A stretch of 64,000 nt of DNA from Fomitopsis serialis (Eukaryota > Basidiomycota > Agaricomycetes > Polyporales > Fomitopsidaceae). Where the stretch lies: NCBI RefSeq assembly GCF_022376445.1, contig NW_025955017.1, positions 183,475 through 247,474 of the forward strand. Direction: 5' to 3'. Both the position numbers and the translations under genes were made by a program. The notes below the pieces were generated by a model that was given only the letters and a program-made list of their open reading frames with translations, searched no databases and had not been told where the DNA came from. This document shows positions 38,821 to 50,241 of the stretch, in pieces. Every line of letters starts with the position of its first letter. The first letter of the stretch is position 1.

Positions 38821-39979
38821 TCACTGACGGGACCCTATCCTTTCTCCGTCCACCTTCTTGATGTGATCGAGAAACGCGCCCGCATTCCCGTGGTATTGCG
38901 GAGCACAGACGCGCAACTCGTCGATCTGGTGCACGAAGAGGTAGGGGCGTCCTCGACGGGCGCTGCCATGCCAGTAACGCTCGACGGCGCGTAACCCGTT
39001 AGCGTAAAGCGGGATGTCGACGTCGCGGAGCCATTCGCGGTTGTTGTTGACACAGTAATCGATACCGTGCCGGTGAACGACGTGCTTGTGAACCCAGTTG
39101 ATCGCGAGTCGAGGAGGAACGGGAGCGGAGCGGCGTCCAAAGAGGAATTGATCATGCAGAGCGGTAAGACCGGCCTTGAGCGAGCTGAGCTCATATGGCT
39201 TGATCTCCTCGAGGGCGCGTGCGACGCCGAGCTGGTTAAGGGAGAGGAAGTAGAGGATGTCGTGGAGGTTCTGCGGCGAAAGGGAGAAGGCGTTCAATAT
39301 CGGGGTGCGTAGGCGCCATGGACGATCGGCGATCGAGACTCTTGGCTGTCCCGAGGCGATCGTGGAAGACGGATGGTTGACAGCGCGCTCCGTACGTCCG
39401 ATAGGTCGACTGGCTCGCAGGAACTCTTGACGCAAGACCGCGGCGTACGACGGCGGTGGTGTGCTCCGCCGCGCCGCTAGGACAACGTCACCGTCCATGG
39501 GGACATCAGCGTCGCTCCCGTCGCGTGCCTGCAGAGACGCGGAGGCGGAGCGATCCGCCAGGTTGGCCTGTCCGTCCGACGAGGTCAAGACCGAAGTGGT
39601 GTCCGACGCGTCAAGCACTGGGACGAAAAGAGTGAGCACCATGATTCTCGTTGTACCATCAGGTCAACTCACTGTGTCCCGTCGGCCTGACAGACGCGTC
39701 GCCTGCGACGCGTTCCGGCTTCAAGAGCAGTGGGGTATCTTCATCGACCTCGCCAGGCTCGCTGTCGGACTCGGGTAACGACACAAGAGGCGGCATCGAA
39801 GAGAACGACATTAAGGAAGGGGCGGGCGAGTTGGGGCGAGTGAAAGGTGAGCGAACTTCGTTAACGACGTCGTCTCGTACTGAAGTCGCGCTAGGGATCG
39901 TAGGCACGGCGGACGGACTAGCAGACGACGCGGCCGAGTTGATGGCCAGAACGAGGTTGTCGAGAAGAGGCGTAGCCAT
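38821..39979 (-). CDS. Unknown spliced gene between gypsy Pol and the LTR
   Basis: Two exons, 39673-39979 and 38821-39617, joined by a 55-base GT-AG intron that keeps frame. The start is MATPLLDNLVLAINSAASSA and the total is about 367 residues. The N-terminal half is Ser/Pro/Asp-rich and low complexity, including RRSTPPPSYAAVL (a PPxY late-domain-like motif). The C-terminal half is more ordered (LSPQNLHDILYFLSLNQLGV, WVHKHVVHRHGIDYCVNNN, PLYANGLRAVERYWHG). A TATA box (ATATAAAG, minus strand) lies at about 40127-40134. Its end is 120 bases from the polypurine tract, so it could be an extra retroelement ORF downstream of Pol or an unrelated gene. No named domain was recognised. Confidence 0.6.
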
Positions 39980-40332
39980 GTCGAAGAGGAAGGGAAGTGA
40001 AGAGGAGACGAAAAGTGTAGGTTGGCAAAGAGCAAAGGGGAGAGGAGCGAAGAGCGAAAGGGGAGGAGCGAACGGCAAACTTCTGGTGGGACCAGGAGTG
40101 GGGATTGCAGTGAGTTCCCTCGCGTCTTTATATCTCGCATGTGCGTGACGACTGAAATTCAATAGACGTGACTGGTAAACCGTGTCTGCAAGACGAGCAG
40201 TACCTTGTTCCTTGACATTGGAATCTGCTTGCCAGTAATGATTTAGCGCAGTGAGTCGGTTTCAATATTCATCTCCGTCTTCCTACAATGTCTGTGTGGA
40301 GCTCCCTCGTGCTTCCTTCGGAAATGAACGCA

Positions 40333-43300
40333 CTAAATTGTGAGTTGATGCTTCGTCTCGTATTGTCGGACCAAACGAGATGCCCCGACGAGCAACTCAT
40401 CGCGAGTCAACCATTCCCGCTCGTGTTCCGGCATCCCTACGAAATTCACCAGATACCAGTGAACATCGTTTCCTGTCCGACGGTCGGTGCGTCGATCGTA
40501 GTCAACTATCTGATCAATTTCGTAGTGATTATCCTCGCCGTCCACCACAATTGGTGGTGGTATGGTTCGCTTGCGTTTCGAAAACTCGTCTGGCGAGTCC
40601 ACATATTTCTCAAGATATTCAGCATTTATAGCGTCGTGTATATCAAACTGCGGTGGTAGGTCCAGTATATAGGAATTGTTGTTCAGCTTCTCCTTGACAC
40701 GAAACGGGCCAATCCATTTTGGCAGTAACTTACGTGTTTTGCGCTTCTTCTGCCATGGAGGGTTCAAATGTTTTGTTGAAAGCTTGACCAACTCGCCGAC
40801 CTCGAATATGATCTCACGACGTTGAGAGTTAAAATGTTTCGCTTGATTCTCTTGGGCCCTGCTGATTGCGTCTTCTGCAGATCGAACCTGAGCATGAACA
40901 TGCTCAAGGAAGTCGTCAACCGCGGGCAAATGGTCACCATCGTTGTCGGTGATATTATGGAGAAAACGCGGCGCAAATCCGTAGTCCAATTCAAACGGAC
41001 TGAACCCAGTCGAGGCGTTTACACCCCGGTTGTAGGCGATCTCCAAAACGGGCAGTAAGTCAATCCAATTCTTCTGGTCATACTTGATATAGTGACGAAG
41101 CATATCCTTCAACACACGCACCATGCGTTCAGACTGGCCGTCTGTTTGAGGATGATTCGCAGTAGACATGGCAAGTTTCGTGCCAAGACGCTTGAACAGC
41201 GTGCGCCAAAATCGTGAGGTAAATTTTGAGTCCCTGTCGGATATTATCACCTGAGGTAAGCCATGTAGCCTTACGACCTCGCGAAAAAACGCCTGTGCGG
41301 TGTCTTCGGCTGTGTCCGATCTCTTGACTGGAATAAAGTGAGTATGTTTTGTCAGTTTGTCCACCACGATCATGATCATATCGAGTCCATTAGATGTTAC
41401 TGCAAATGGACCTGCGAAGTCCATAGTGACGGTGTGCCATCTGCCCGGCGCAATCATGTGGGGCAGTAGCAACCCAGCGGTCTTCTGATTCGATGATTTG
41501 TTTAGCTGACAGGACTCACAGGAACGAACGTAAGAACGTACGTCCTTGCTAAGTCGGGGCCAATAGTACGTATGACTAACCGCATTTAGTGTTCTGTCGG
41601 CACCCGCATGGCCCGATAGTTCGGCATCATGGAAATCATGTAGAATATCGAGTCGCAGGTCCTTATGTCGCGGAATGCATAGGACACGACCCTTCCCGGA
41701 GGAGTGTCGACGGAACAGTAGGCCATCCTCAACTTCATAGTTCTGAAGGTGAGCCCGTGGTTTGTCTTGCTCAAATAATTCCAATATTGGCGCGAAGTAT
41801 TCATCCTGCAGATATCCGTCTCGTATTTCCTTGAGAAAGGCGGATTTTGGTAACATCGTGGTAGCAGTTAACATCTCCGCGTCGGCTTGTGGTGCGGAGC
41901 CGGGTATCGGTGCACGCGAAAGTGCATCGACGTTCGAGTGAGATCGTCCTGGCCGATGTTCGATTCTCGCGGAATGTTGGTATGGAAGTAATTCGAGTGA
42001 CCATCGTTTAAGACGACTATTGGTCCCTTTGTAATTCCAGATCCATTGCAATGCAATATGATCCGTAACGATTTTAAGCTCAGATGTCCCATCTATGTAT
42101 GGATGAAACTTTCGTAAGGCCCAGACCACTGCCAGACATTCCAGCTCAGTCGCACTGTAACCCTCCTCTGCTGCAGATAACTGGCGAGAGATGGCGGCGA
42201 CCATGTGCTCCTTGCCGTCCTTACCTATCTGAGCTAATACACCACCAATGCCGATTTTGGATCCATCGGTGTATATTAGGAATGGTTGCTCGTAGTTTGG
42301 ATGGGCAAGTATGGGCTCTTCTGCCAGCCTTCCACGCAGCGTCTCGAAAGCTTCTTGGCATAGCGCCGACCATATGAATGGCGTCTCCTTCGACAGCAAT
42401 GCTGTCAGGGGACGTGCTATCTTAGCATAGTCGCGAATGAAGCGCCGATAATACCCAGTCATGCCCAAGAAGATCTGTACGTCCTTGACCGTTTTTGGGG
42501 CCGGAAACTGAAGGATTGCACGGACATTTTCTTCCTTCATGCCGATGCCCAAGCGACTGACATGATGTCCCAAGGCGTGTATTTCTTGGTAGCACACATG
42601 AGATTTAGTCAATGAAAGCGTGAAACCGGATGCTTCAATTCGATCCAGCACCTGCTCAAGGTGTTTAAGATGATGCTCAAGGTCGGCGGAATATACAACT
42701 ATATCATCAATGTAGACTACAGCGAACTTCCATTTAATCTTTCCCAGGACTTTGTCCATTGCACGTTGAAAGATCGACGGCCCATTTCGTATGCCGAACG
42801 GCATTCGTTTGTATTGGTAAAGTCCTTGATGAGTGCGAAACGCGGTCTTCTCGCGATCAGCCTCATCAGGGATGCCTATCTGGTGAAAGCCAGAATTAGC
42901 ATCAAAGGTAGAGAAGAATCGCTTACCTTCGAACTGATTTAGGTAGTCATCAATCCGAGGCAGTGGATATTGATCTGGCTTTGTGACTGCATTCAGCTTG
43001 CGAAAGTCTATGCAGAACCTGACCTTGTCCTTTTGTGCAATGAGCACAACGTTCGACGCCCAAGGCGACTCTGACTCTTCAATGACATCATCAGCGAGGA
43101 GCTTTGCTACTGTCTCCTCGATGATCTGTCGTCCTTTAGGGGACGCATGATACGGAGCAGTCGATATTGGAGGCGAATCCCCTGTCTCGAGCCGGACTTC
43201 ACCCACAGTCGTGTTGCCCAGCTTCCGTGAACCGTACGCGAACGCGTGTCGGTGTCGAGTCAGGACCTCAAGGACTTGTTCTCGCTCTTTGGGGTTAAGA

Positions 43301-44469
43301 CCAGGGTTGATATCTATATCAGTTAGTGCTCGGTGAAACTCTTGTAAGTCCTTCTTATCAACTATACTGGCCGTGTTGGACTCACTCACCCGAGACGTCT
43401 TGCTGACGTCTACTAACGGATGAATGGTACCGAGGATATCTCCGATGTATAGCGTCATCGGGAAAGGTTCCATGTTGACGACCTGCACATGATGTTGAGG
43501 CGAAGAAGACTTACCTATACTTTTTGCTGCCGAAATCGCCTTGAAGCCATCCTTCAAAGGTTCTGGTTCCAAGTAATATAGCGGTGCTGGGATTGGTCCT
43601 ATTATCTTCGCCGGGATTTGCGCGGAATGAAACGCTCTTACTGTGAACGTCTCTGCGACCCGCATTGTGGTCAACTGCTGTTTCCGACAGACCATACTCG
43701 TAACTATGTTCTTCCCGCCTTCGGCGCGGAGAACCAGCTGTTGATTTTGGAGGTTAACGACTGCATTGTAGAAGTCCAAAAAGTCGTTACCTAGTATGAT
43801 TCGAGAGTCCTGAGCAGGATTCATGTACAGCTTCGTGGGGAGAATATGGTTCTGTCCCTTTAGATCCGTAACAGTGAGATTGAGAGAGATGTACGAAGTG
43901 ATAAAGCTGTTACCGGAAACGCCATGTAGTTCTATAAGCGGGCATTGTTGTCTCACTGCCTGCGGCAGAAACTTCTGGAGTATCGAACGATCAATCAGCG
44001 ATATTGACGATCCTGTGTCTACCAGAGCCCGAAAAGCCCGGTCAGAGTTAGACCCATCGATCGCAACCTGTATAAAAGCTGGTGTCTTACTCATAAACGC
44101 GGAAGCGTCCGGCCCTGTGTCTTCATTTCCGCTTACGACTTCTGGAAGAGTTTGTTTATGAGTCGTCTTCTTCTGATCTGATAAGGTGCACTTTGTCGGC
44201 TGCTTCTTCTTCAGGACTCTCCTTTTGGGAGTAGTGCCTTGTATAGGAATACTAGTCTTGAGCGACTGACCTGCTGAGGAATCCGTGACATCGCGAACCA
44301 TTCGTCGAGTCATGATGGTGTTTGTATCGGCCACTAGGTACGCATTTGCCGAAAGGCTCGTAGCGTCCCCTTCTTCCTCTGAATCATACTGATCGTATGA
44401 TGTTTCTGCTTCGTCTTCTGGTTGCTCGTCTTCGGTGCACACCAGGCAGCGTCTTTGCCCTATAATCAT
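40333..44469 (-). mobile_element. Ty3/gypsy chromovirus Pol polyprotein (gag missing)
   Basis: A single 1378-codon frame without stops. In order: aspartic protease with VDTGSSISLID (about residue 150); reverse transcriptase with PLPRIDDYLNQF, HQGLYQYKRMPFGIRNGPS and the catalytic YIDDIVVYS (about 585); RNase H with LIYTDGSKIGIGG, ATELECLAVVWAL and TDHIALQWI; integrase with the HHCC zinc finger (SGHAGADRT ... CESCQLNK), catalytic Asp in TMDFAGPF, Asp in ISDRDSKF and Glu in TDGQSERMV; and a C-terminal chromodomain (HYEIDQIVDYD ... HWYLVNFVG ... REWLTRDEL). It is an intact, probably young fungal chromovirus Pol. No Gag with a CCHC knuckle lies upstream (beyond 44469), so the element is 5' truncated or rearranged. 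Confidence 0.95.
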
Positions 44470-44860
44470 AGAGTAACCGACGTGCCGAAACCACCAATGG
44501 TATAGGGCCAGCCGACGGCGGCCGACGCTTTATACACAACCCACACCCGTTGATTGGCCAACCGTCGGCTACAAAAGAAACCGAGCGGCTGTACGCAGCT
44601 TGTACTAGGGCGCGTCTACGTGCGCGGCGCCAGGCCCTTGCAAGAGGCGGGCATTTCATGCGCGGATTGCGCGGCGGATTGGCCATGATGAAGACATCTA
44701 CCCGGGTCGGCCGGGCTTTCTTTCGCAGCGAGCGCATTGCCTAAGTGACAAGTCGACTGGGAGAAAGCGAGCTGAGTGTCGCAAACACTGAATATATGTA
44801 GTGGTGTAGCCAGAACGTGTGTAGTAGTACTACGGGATAGTAATGTGGGCGGCGCCCACC

Positions 44861-45538
44861 TCAAATAACATCCCGCCCGTCTTCCTCGAACAGATCCTCC
44901 ACGTACCGCTCTAAGTCCATCGCCTGCTGCTCCGTCGACGCCCAAACTGCCATGTACCATACTAAAGGAGCGCCCTGCTGCGCGCTCGACACCTTCGACG
45001 CCGTCACTAACAGGCCGGTGCGCTTCACGTACGCCTCGTAGTGCACCCTGAAAGATTCAGTAATGGAACCTAGAATGAAAGAAAAGGCAACGTACCACGG
45101 GTGAGGCTTCATGTCCTCGACGATCCACCGTATGCTAGCCAATGCGTCGTGAGGCGCGAGCGAGCGGGGCATGGCAGGCGCATCCTCGCTGGGCCGGACG
45201 TAGGAAGGCGGCGCGAGTGCATCCAACGGGAGAGCCGCCGTCTCGTATGCGGGCGGCGGCGGGTATTGCGGGGGTGCGCGCCGCGCGGACCGACGGATTG
45301 CGGGGTTTCGGCGGAGCTCAGCGCCCGCAGCCGGTGCGACTCCAAGCGCGGAGTGAGCGACGTCAGTGGCGGGAGTCCCTGGGGTGTCGGCGTGGCCGGC
45401 CGCAGGAGCTATCGAAGTGGCGGCGGCCAGAGCAAGCGGGGCGGTATCGTGCGAGACGGGGTGGAGCGATGGACGGATACGAGCGCCGCGTGGGGCGGGA
45501 CGAGGGGAGGCGGGGGCTGAGCTCGAGGAGTCGGTCAT
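44861..45538 (-). CDS. Unknown spliced gene (209 residues)
   Basis: Exons 45096-45538 and 44861-45047 with a 48-base intron (GTACGT ... TTTCAG) that restores frame through a split Trp codon. The N-terminal two thirds are Ala/Pro/Ser-rich and disordered (MTDSSSSAPASPRPAPRGAR, PPQYPPPPAYE). The C-terminal part is ordered: HDALASIRWIVEDM, VHYEAYVKRTGLLVTASKV, LVWYMAVWASTEQQAMDLER and a final acidic YVEDLFEEDGRDVI. There is no known domain. Flanking repeats with the core GCCGAC lie on both sides (about 44495-44570 and 46046-46170), so it may be carried by a DNA element. Confidence 0.5.
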   Translation of the reverse strand: MTDSSSSAPASPRPAPRGARIRPSLHPVSHDTAPLALAAATSIAPAAGHADTPGTPATDVAHSALGVAPAAGAELRRNPAIRRSARRAPPQYPPPPAYETAALPLDALAPPSYVRPSEDAPAMPRSLAPHDALASIRWIVEDMKPHPWYVAFSFILGSITESFRVHYEAYVKRTGLLVTASKVSSAQQGAPLVWYMAVWASTEQQAMDLERYVEDLFEEDGRDVI

Positions 45539-46044
45539 GGGCGAGATGTTGCGTTGGGGACGTGGGAGAAGCGGCGGTCGCCCTGCAAGTTTAAGTGGTA
45601 GAATGAGGAGGCGCGCAGCCCCAGGGTACTCGCGATCACGTGTTTCCCGATCGACAGGTATGATGGATCCACGGGAAAATCAAGGGTTTCAAATTGCGCG
45701 CGGTTGCGGCGCATTGCACTGCGCGGCCGCGCGGTGCTCGCGGGGGAGTCGAACCCGCCATTCTTTGCGCGGGATCGCGCAAACTGGAATGCCATTGGTG
45801 GGGCAAACATCGGCCCACAGGCAGTAAAACGCCGGCGGGGCGGCGGATCGCTCGCGGGATGGCTGGGGCGCCAAATGGGCGCTCCCTCGCTGCGCTGTGG
45901 ATCGCCCGGCCGCCCGCCGTCACCGCCTGCGGCAACGCGGGCCCTGTCTCGGTTACGTCCCCATCGCAATCGGTCACACGCTCTGTTCGCAGCACGACGA
46001 AGCCCGTTCAAAACGGGCAGTGAGAAAGCGCCGGCCACCAACGT

Positions 46045-46084
46045 GACATTGGCTGCGCCATTTCGCACTGGCGCAGCCAATGTC
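46045..46084. repeat. Perfect 16-bp inverted repeat with 8-base loop
   Basis: Arms GACATTGGCTGCGCCA and TGGCGCAGCCAATGTC pair perfectly around TTTCGCAC. Next to it are two further TAGCCGAC motifs (about 46103 and 46144). It could be a transposon terminal hairpin. Confidence 0.8.
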
Positions 46085-46398
46085 GGCTAGCGAATGACAT
46101 CGCAACTAGCCGACGCCCGCTCCCCGAGGACCATTGGCATAGCCGACGTTGGGCGGTCGATCAACGTTAACCATCCACGCTCGTCAGCCAAGATCAGCCA
46201 GGGCATAGAAGTCAACTCAATATTATTTTATTGATCACTACTACTGTACAGAACAGCGCTAGCTAATCATAATGTACCGTAGAAACGTGCGAGCTACCGT
46301 CTGCCCAGTGGGTGCGCGCAGCAGGCTCTCTCCCGCTCGTCCTGTTCGTACTCGGTGGCCTGGCTCCTCCTCGGGCTAGGATGCGGCACACTCATCCT

Positions 46399-47069
46399 TC
46401 ACGGGCGTATGCGCGTCGAGCTGGGGTATGCCCGGCTGTTGCTCGGCAGGCCATTGCACGCCGCGCCGGATGCCTGGTGGACTGTTGCTTGTCGCAGTGC
46501 TGCTCGTTGAGCTGCGCTGTACCGAGCATTATGTACGGCGAACTGGCCCGCGTCGTACCCGTGCGCGTCGGTTCGTGATCCGTATCTGTTAGGCGGCCAA
46601 TTCTTCGATGCCAGTGGGTCCGTGCGCGGTATGGGTTTGCACCAACGGGCTTGTGTCGTCGGCTGGTCGCGCGCCGTCAGATTTCGCATGCACTCACACT
46701 CCGTCTTCGTCGATATCTCGTACTTCGGGCCGTACACCTCGTCCCAGTGCTGCAAGTCGATGTGGCGCGGCGTCCGTGGGATGAGGAGCAGGAATTCCAC
46801 GTAGAACACCGAGTCAGAGACCGTGCGGCAAAGGCGGGGGAGGAGCGGCTTGCCGCGGTTCGCCGCAGAGAGTGCACGCCAAACGAGGTAGGTGACGAGC
46901 GAGCGGTTAAGGCAGTTGGTGGAGAGGATACGCCGCGCGAGGTGCTGGAACCGAGCGAACCGGTAGGGCCGTCTTCGTCGGGCTCGTCTCTGTCCAGTCG
47001 TCCTGGTGGACAATCACTTGCCGGGGTTGGCAATGGGGTCGGGATGGACAGCGGTGCACTCACCTGACA
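46399..47069 (-). CDS. Possible broken or spliced gene of unknown family
   Basis: A protein-like minus-strand stretch contains ARRILSTNCLNRSLVTYLVW, LLPRLCRTVSDSVFYVEFLL and HIDLQHWDEVYGPKYEISTK. A second frame upstream (Ser/Pro/Asp-rich, SIPTPLPTPASDCPP, RLDRDEPDEDGPTG) is probably its N-terminus, with one indel or an unseen intron between them. There is a slight resemblance to a cyclin box in the helix pattern, but not enough to name it. Its layout, a disordered N-terminus followed by an ordered C-terminus, resembles the two other unknown minus-strand genes nearby. Confidence 0.3.
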
Positions 47070-48609
47070 TGCTGACCCTGCGGCCGCAACCCACGGATGC
47101 GCGGGTGAGCAGGAGATGAGGCAAGCGTGACTTGGTATGTGGTGAATGAGTGAGCGAGCGCGAGAGGGCAGAACTTGGGGGTGAGAGCGGCGCGCGGGTG
47201 GGCAAGCGAATGAGTGAGAGGATGGGCTGGATGCGCGAGCTGGTGGACAAGTAGGCACCACGACTCGGAGCTTTAAGCTCGTCAATGCGCGTAGCAACAG
47301 AAGTCGTTATATAGTAGGTACAGAACAGAGGACTCACATTTGGTTTTCGTCTCTCTGCTTAGCCCTCGCCCATCGCTCTTGCTCCTCATTCTTGTGACTT
47401 CTCCGTCTGGACTCGTTTTGCGCTTGATCCCGTCGTGTTCGAGCTGTGGAACGGTACGAGTGCCTCAAGCGCGTCGCGACAGTGTTCCAATGCACGTGCC
47501 GTCCGTTACGGAGTGGCCCATCTGCGTGTACTACAGTCATCGACGGCTCCTTGAGACACCCCGGTCCTTGAGACAGCGGGCTTCAGTGCGTGCTCAGTGA
47601 AGCCTGCTAGCCTAGAAAAATGACAACAATTTGCTTACCGTTGTCATGTACCTACTGAGACCGTGTTTGCGATGGTGCGAGCGCTGGTCGCTGCACGGTA
47701 TGTCGAAGAACATGGAAAACCACATTTCATGAATTTCATTACCCGATTTAGCAAGTACCATTACATAATCATACCGGCCCATAATCCCTACTATGCGGAA
47801 CGGCGCGAAAGTGGGGGTTAAACACAAAGGAAGTTTCCTTTGTACTGTCAGTGATCATTCCAATGGTTTGTAAGGATATTTCACTTGAGGAAAGAGTCTG
47901 GAAGAGCCATCTGCACTGATGAGCACTTGGGATAGTTACCATTTTAGGCAGGTGTCTCAAGGACCGGGCAAGGTCTTGATAAGAAAAATCGCGACTGATC
48001 TCCTTAGTGTGCAACGCTCGCTCTATGGATAAGGATACAATTTTTTTGTAGGATGCCTTGGACATGCCTGATTGTGCGTACACTGTCCGATCTCGAAGAG
48101 TACGCGGTGTTCCGATGCAAGACGCCAAACGCGATTTGGGCGTCTCAAGGAGCCGTCGATGACTGTATATGTGTAACCTGCAAGGCGACGGAAAGCCGTT
48201 GATTCCCCTTCCAGCCTTGAACGACGAACCCTCGTCTCGGTACGAAGTTGGCAGCTCTCGCGCGGTGCTATTTGCTAACCCTGAGCCCCAACAGGCACGG
48301 CACTCATCGTTGCGGCGCTCGTCTCGTCCTACGTTTGGGTCCGCTTGGCAGCCTTTTCGTTCGTCGCAAGCGCAACGGTAGAGTCTGTCGAGAGGCGCAT
48401 TCAGCGAGGCGGGAAGGTTATTGGAAAGGCGGTGCGAAGTGTCCGATCGGAAGGGGCGCCGCCTCATAAGGCGGCTGCGGGCGTCGCGGCGGAGCCCACC
48501 GCGGGCGAACTGATTGCTGTCGTTCGATGGAGCCCAGACCAAGCACAGCGTACACTGGGATCTCAATATTATACAACATTGACTAGTTGAACACAGTATA
48601 CGAAGACGA
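47070..48609. other. 1.5 kb without a supported gene
   Basis: A 307-codon minus-strand open frame (47769-48692) overlaps the chromodomain exon in another frame and has no motif, so it is not accepted. Near-identical short blocks at 47530-47570 and 48095-48165 (GACGGCTCCTTGAGAC and its reverse complement) form an inverted pair about 600 bases apart. Confidence 0.45.
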
Positions 48610-49205
48610 TCAGCATGGGCCCATGCTCTCCCAATACTCGTAATAGGCGGGCATGCCGGCGACGTTGTCCCTAGGCTCCCAAGTCGTCTCATCCCACTTC
48701 ACCTCATAAGTATAAATGAATTCAGAGCCCCGCCTGACCATCCGGTGGCCGATTATGCGCTCAACGTCATAGAAGGACGATCGGCCGGCGTCCATCAGGG
48801 GACCCTGGTTCGGAACTGGCGGGCCATCGTCAAAATCGTCAGACTGACAAAGGTACGGACCTGCCAGAATCAGCACAGGCCAGGCTGAAGTGCTGAGGGT
48901 ACTTACCGGCTTCAAGATTCTCATTGAAACAGAGCCCTTCGAAATACCCACCGCTGCGGAGCTTGCCCTGGATACGAGGCGGGTGAGAGGCGGTGATAAG
49001 TCGACTGCGCGCGACTTACCAGTACCTGCTTCGGCTTTCGAGGGCGAAGCGATGCGCGCCGTTCAGAAGCGCGCTGAGCTGCGTCGGGATCAAATGCCAA
49101 TCGCGGCCTTTGCGGCACCCGAAGCGGGTTTGCGAGCACCGAAGATCCAGTGCGAGCAGCCGCCGCTTGCCGGGCTCGCGGACTCAACAGAGCTCGATCG
49201 AGCAT
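48610..49205 (-). CDS. Small chromodomain protein
   Basis: Three exons that join in frame with GT-AG borders: 49020-49205 (MLDRALLSPRARQAAAARTG ... LRPRKPKQVL), 48907-48967 (GKLRSGGYFEGLCFNENLEA) and 48610-48860. The last contains a chromodomain: FYDVERIIGHRMVRRG, YTYEVKWD and TTWEPRDNV, then MPAYYEYWESM and the stop. The aromatic cage positions (Tyr, Trp, Trp) are present, so methyl-lysine binding is plausible. The total is about 165 residues with no integrase or reverse transcriptase nearby in frame. The chromodomain is not the same as that of the gypsy Pol at 40.3 kb. It could be a stand-alone heterochromatin reader or a domesticated chromovirus tail. The upstream DNA is a minisatellite. 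Confidence 0.7.
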
Positions 49206-49264
49206 CGCAGGTATCTGTATAGGTGCGTGCGCCGAAGGAAAAGGTGGCGATGCCGGACGGGAGG

Positions 49265-49640
49265 GAAGCGAGTCAAAGACCGGCGAGCGGGGAGGGGGAA
49301 GCGGGCAAAGATCGGCGAGCGAGGGGGAAGCGGAGCATAAAGCGGCGAGCGAGGAGGGGAAGCGGGCAAAAAGAGGTGACGAGGGGGGAGAGGTGACTGG
49401 GGGGGGGAAGCGGGCAAAAAGCGGCGACTGGGGGGGGAAGCGGGGCAAAAAGCGGCGAGCGAGGAGGGGAAGCGGAGCAAAAAGCGGCGAGCGGGGGGGG
49501 AAGCGGGCAAAAAGCGGCGACGAGGGGGGAAGCGGGGCAAAAAGCGGCGACTGAGGGGGAGCGGGGCAAAGATCGGCGAGCGGGGGTGCGGGTGCGGGGA
49601 AGGCGGGGCAAAGACCGGCGAAGGAGGATAAGCCGGCCGG
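49265..49640. repeat. G/A-rich minisatellite (about 25-30 bp unit)
   Basis: Repeats of the type GGGGGAAGCGGGCAAAAAGC with GGCGACGAG or GGCGAGCGAG spacers, about 12 copies. All three frames stay open on the minus strand, giving false Pro/Ser/Phe-rich open frames up to 253 codons. It sits in the promoter region of the chromodomain gene. Confidence 0.85.
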
Positions 49641-50241
49641 CCAGGAACACGCGCCGGTGAAGCCGGGAGAGCCCTAGAAACAGGTGGAGGAGGCCTTGCC
49701 GGGAGGGGGGAAAGAATGGGTGCGGGAGGCCCCAGGGGAGGCACCAGCAGGTCGCAATAGGGGGGGGCGGAATGGCCATGCCAGCCGAGTGACGTGGGAA
49801 GGGGGGAGGTGCCAGAACTGGAGCGGGTGGACCGCGGAGAGGAGGAATGCCTGTGTCTTCGTTGCCGCCGAGATGCCTCGCCGGCCGTCGAGCTCCTCCA
49901 ACCATCACCTCTATGAGGGCAATTGTCACCGAGTGAGTGTCCCACCGAGCCGAGTTACTCACCGTAGCTGCCACGGCGCCTCTTGTGGGGAGTTCGATCA
50001 GGACCCATATTGCCTATGGGCTGCGCAAGACTGACGCCGGTTAGCGATGAGTCGCTCAATTATGGCATCCACGGAGCTTACACATACCTGTGGTATGGAA
50101 TGGGCGAATGGCGACCGCCGCGGGGCAAGCGGGAATTGGCGACGGTCAGGTCGGAAGCCACACAGATTCGCGACGCGCGGGCGCTGATGCGGGTGAAACA
50201 CGCGTGGGAAGCAATCACGTGAATTTGATGCGCTGTCAAAC
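49641..50241. other. No gene recognised
   Basis: G-rich DNA next to the minisatellite with uninterrupted runs of G (for example 49757-49763). No coding evidence. Confidence 0.45.

Noticed and set aside
45731..45800. tRNA-like T-arm (GGGTTCGACTC on the minus strand)
   Set aside because: The T stem has a mismatch and no acceptor or anticodon arm can be paired at the expected distance.
47769..48692. 307-codon minus-strand open frame
   Set aside because: Overlaps the spliced chromodomain exon in another frame, has no motif and composition changes along its length.
49184..49974. Pro/Ser/Phe-rich open frames up to 253 codons
   Set aside because: Produced by the G/A-rich minisatellite, which is open in several frames.
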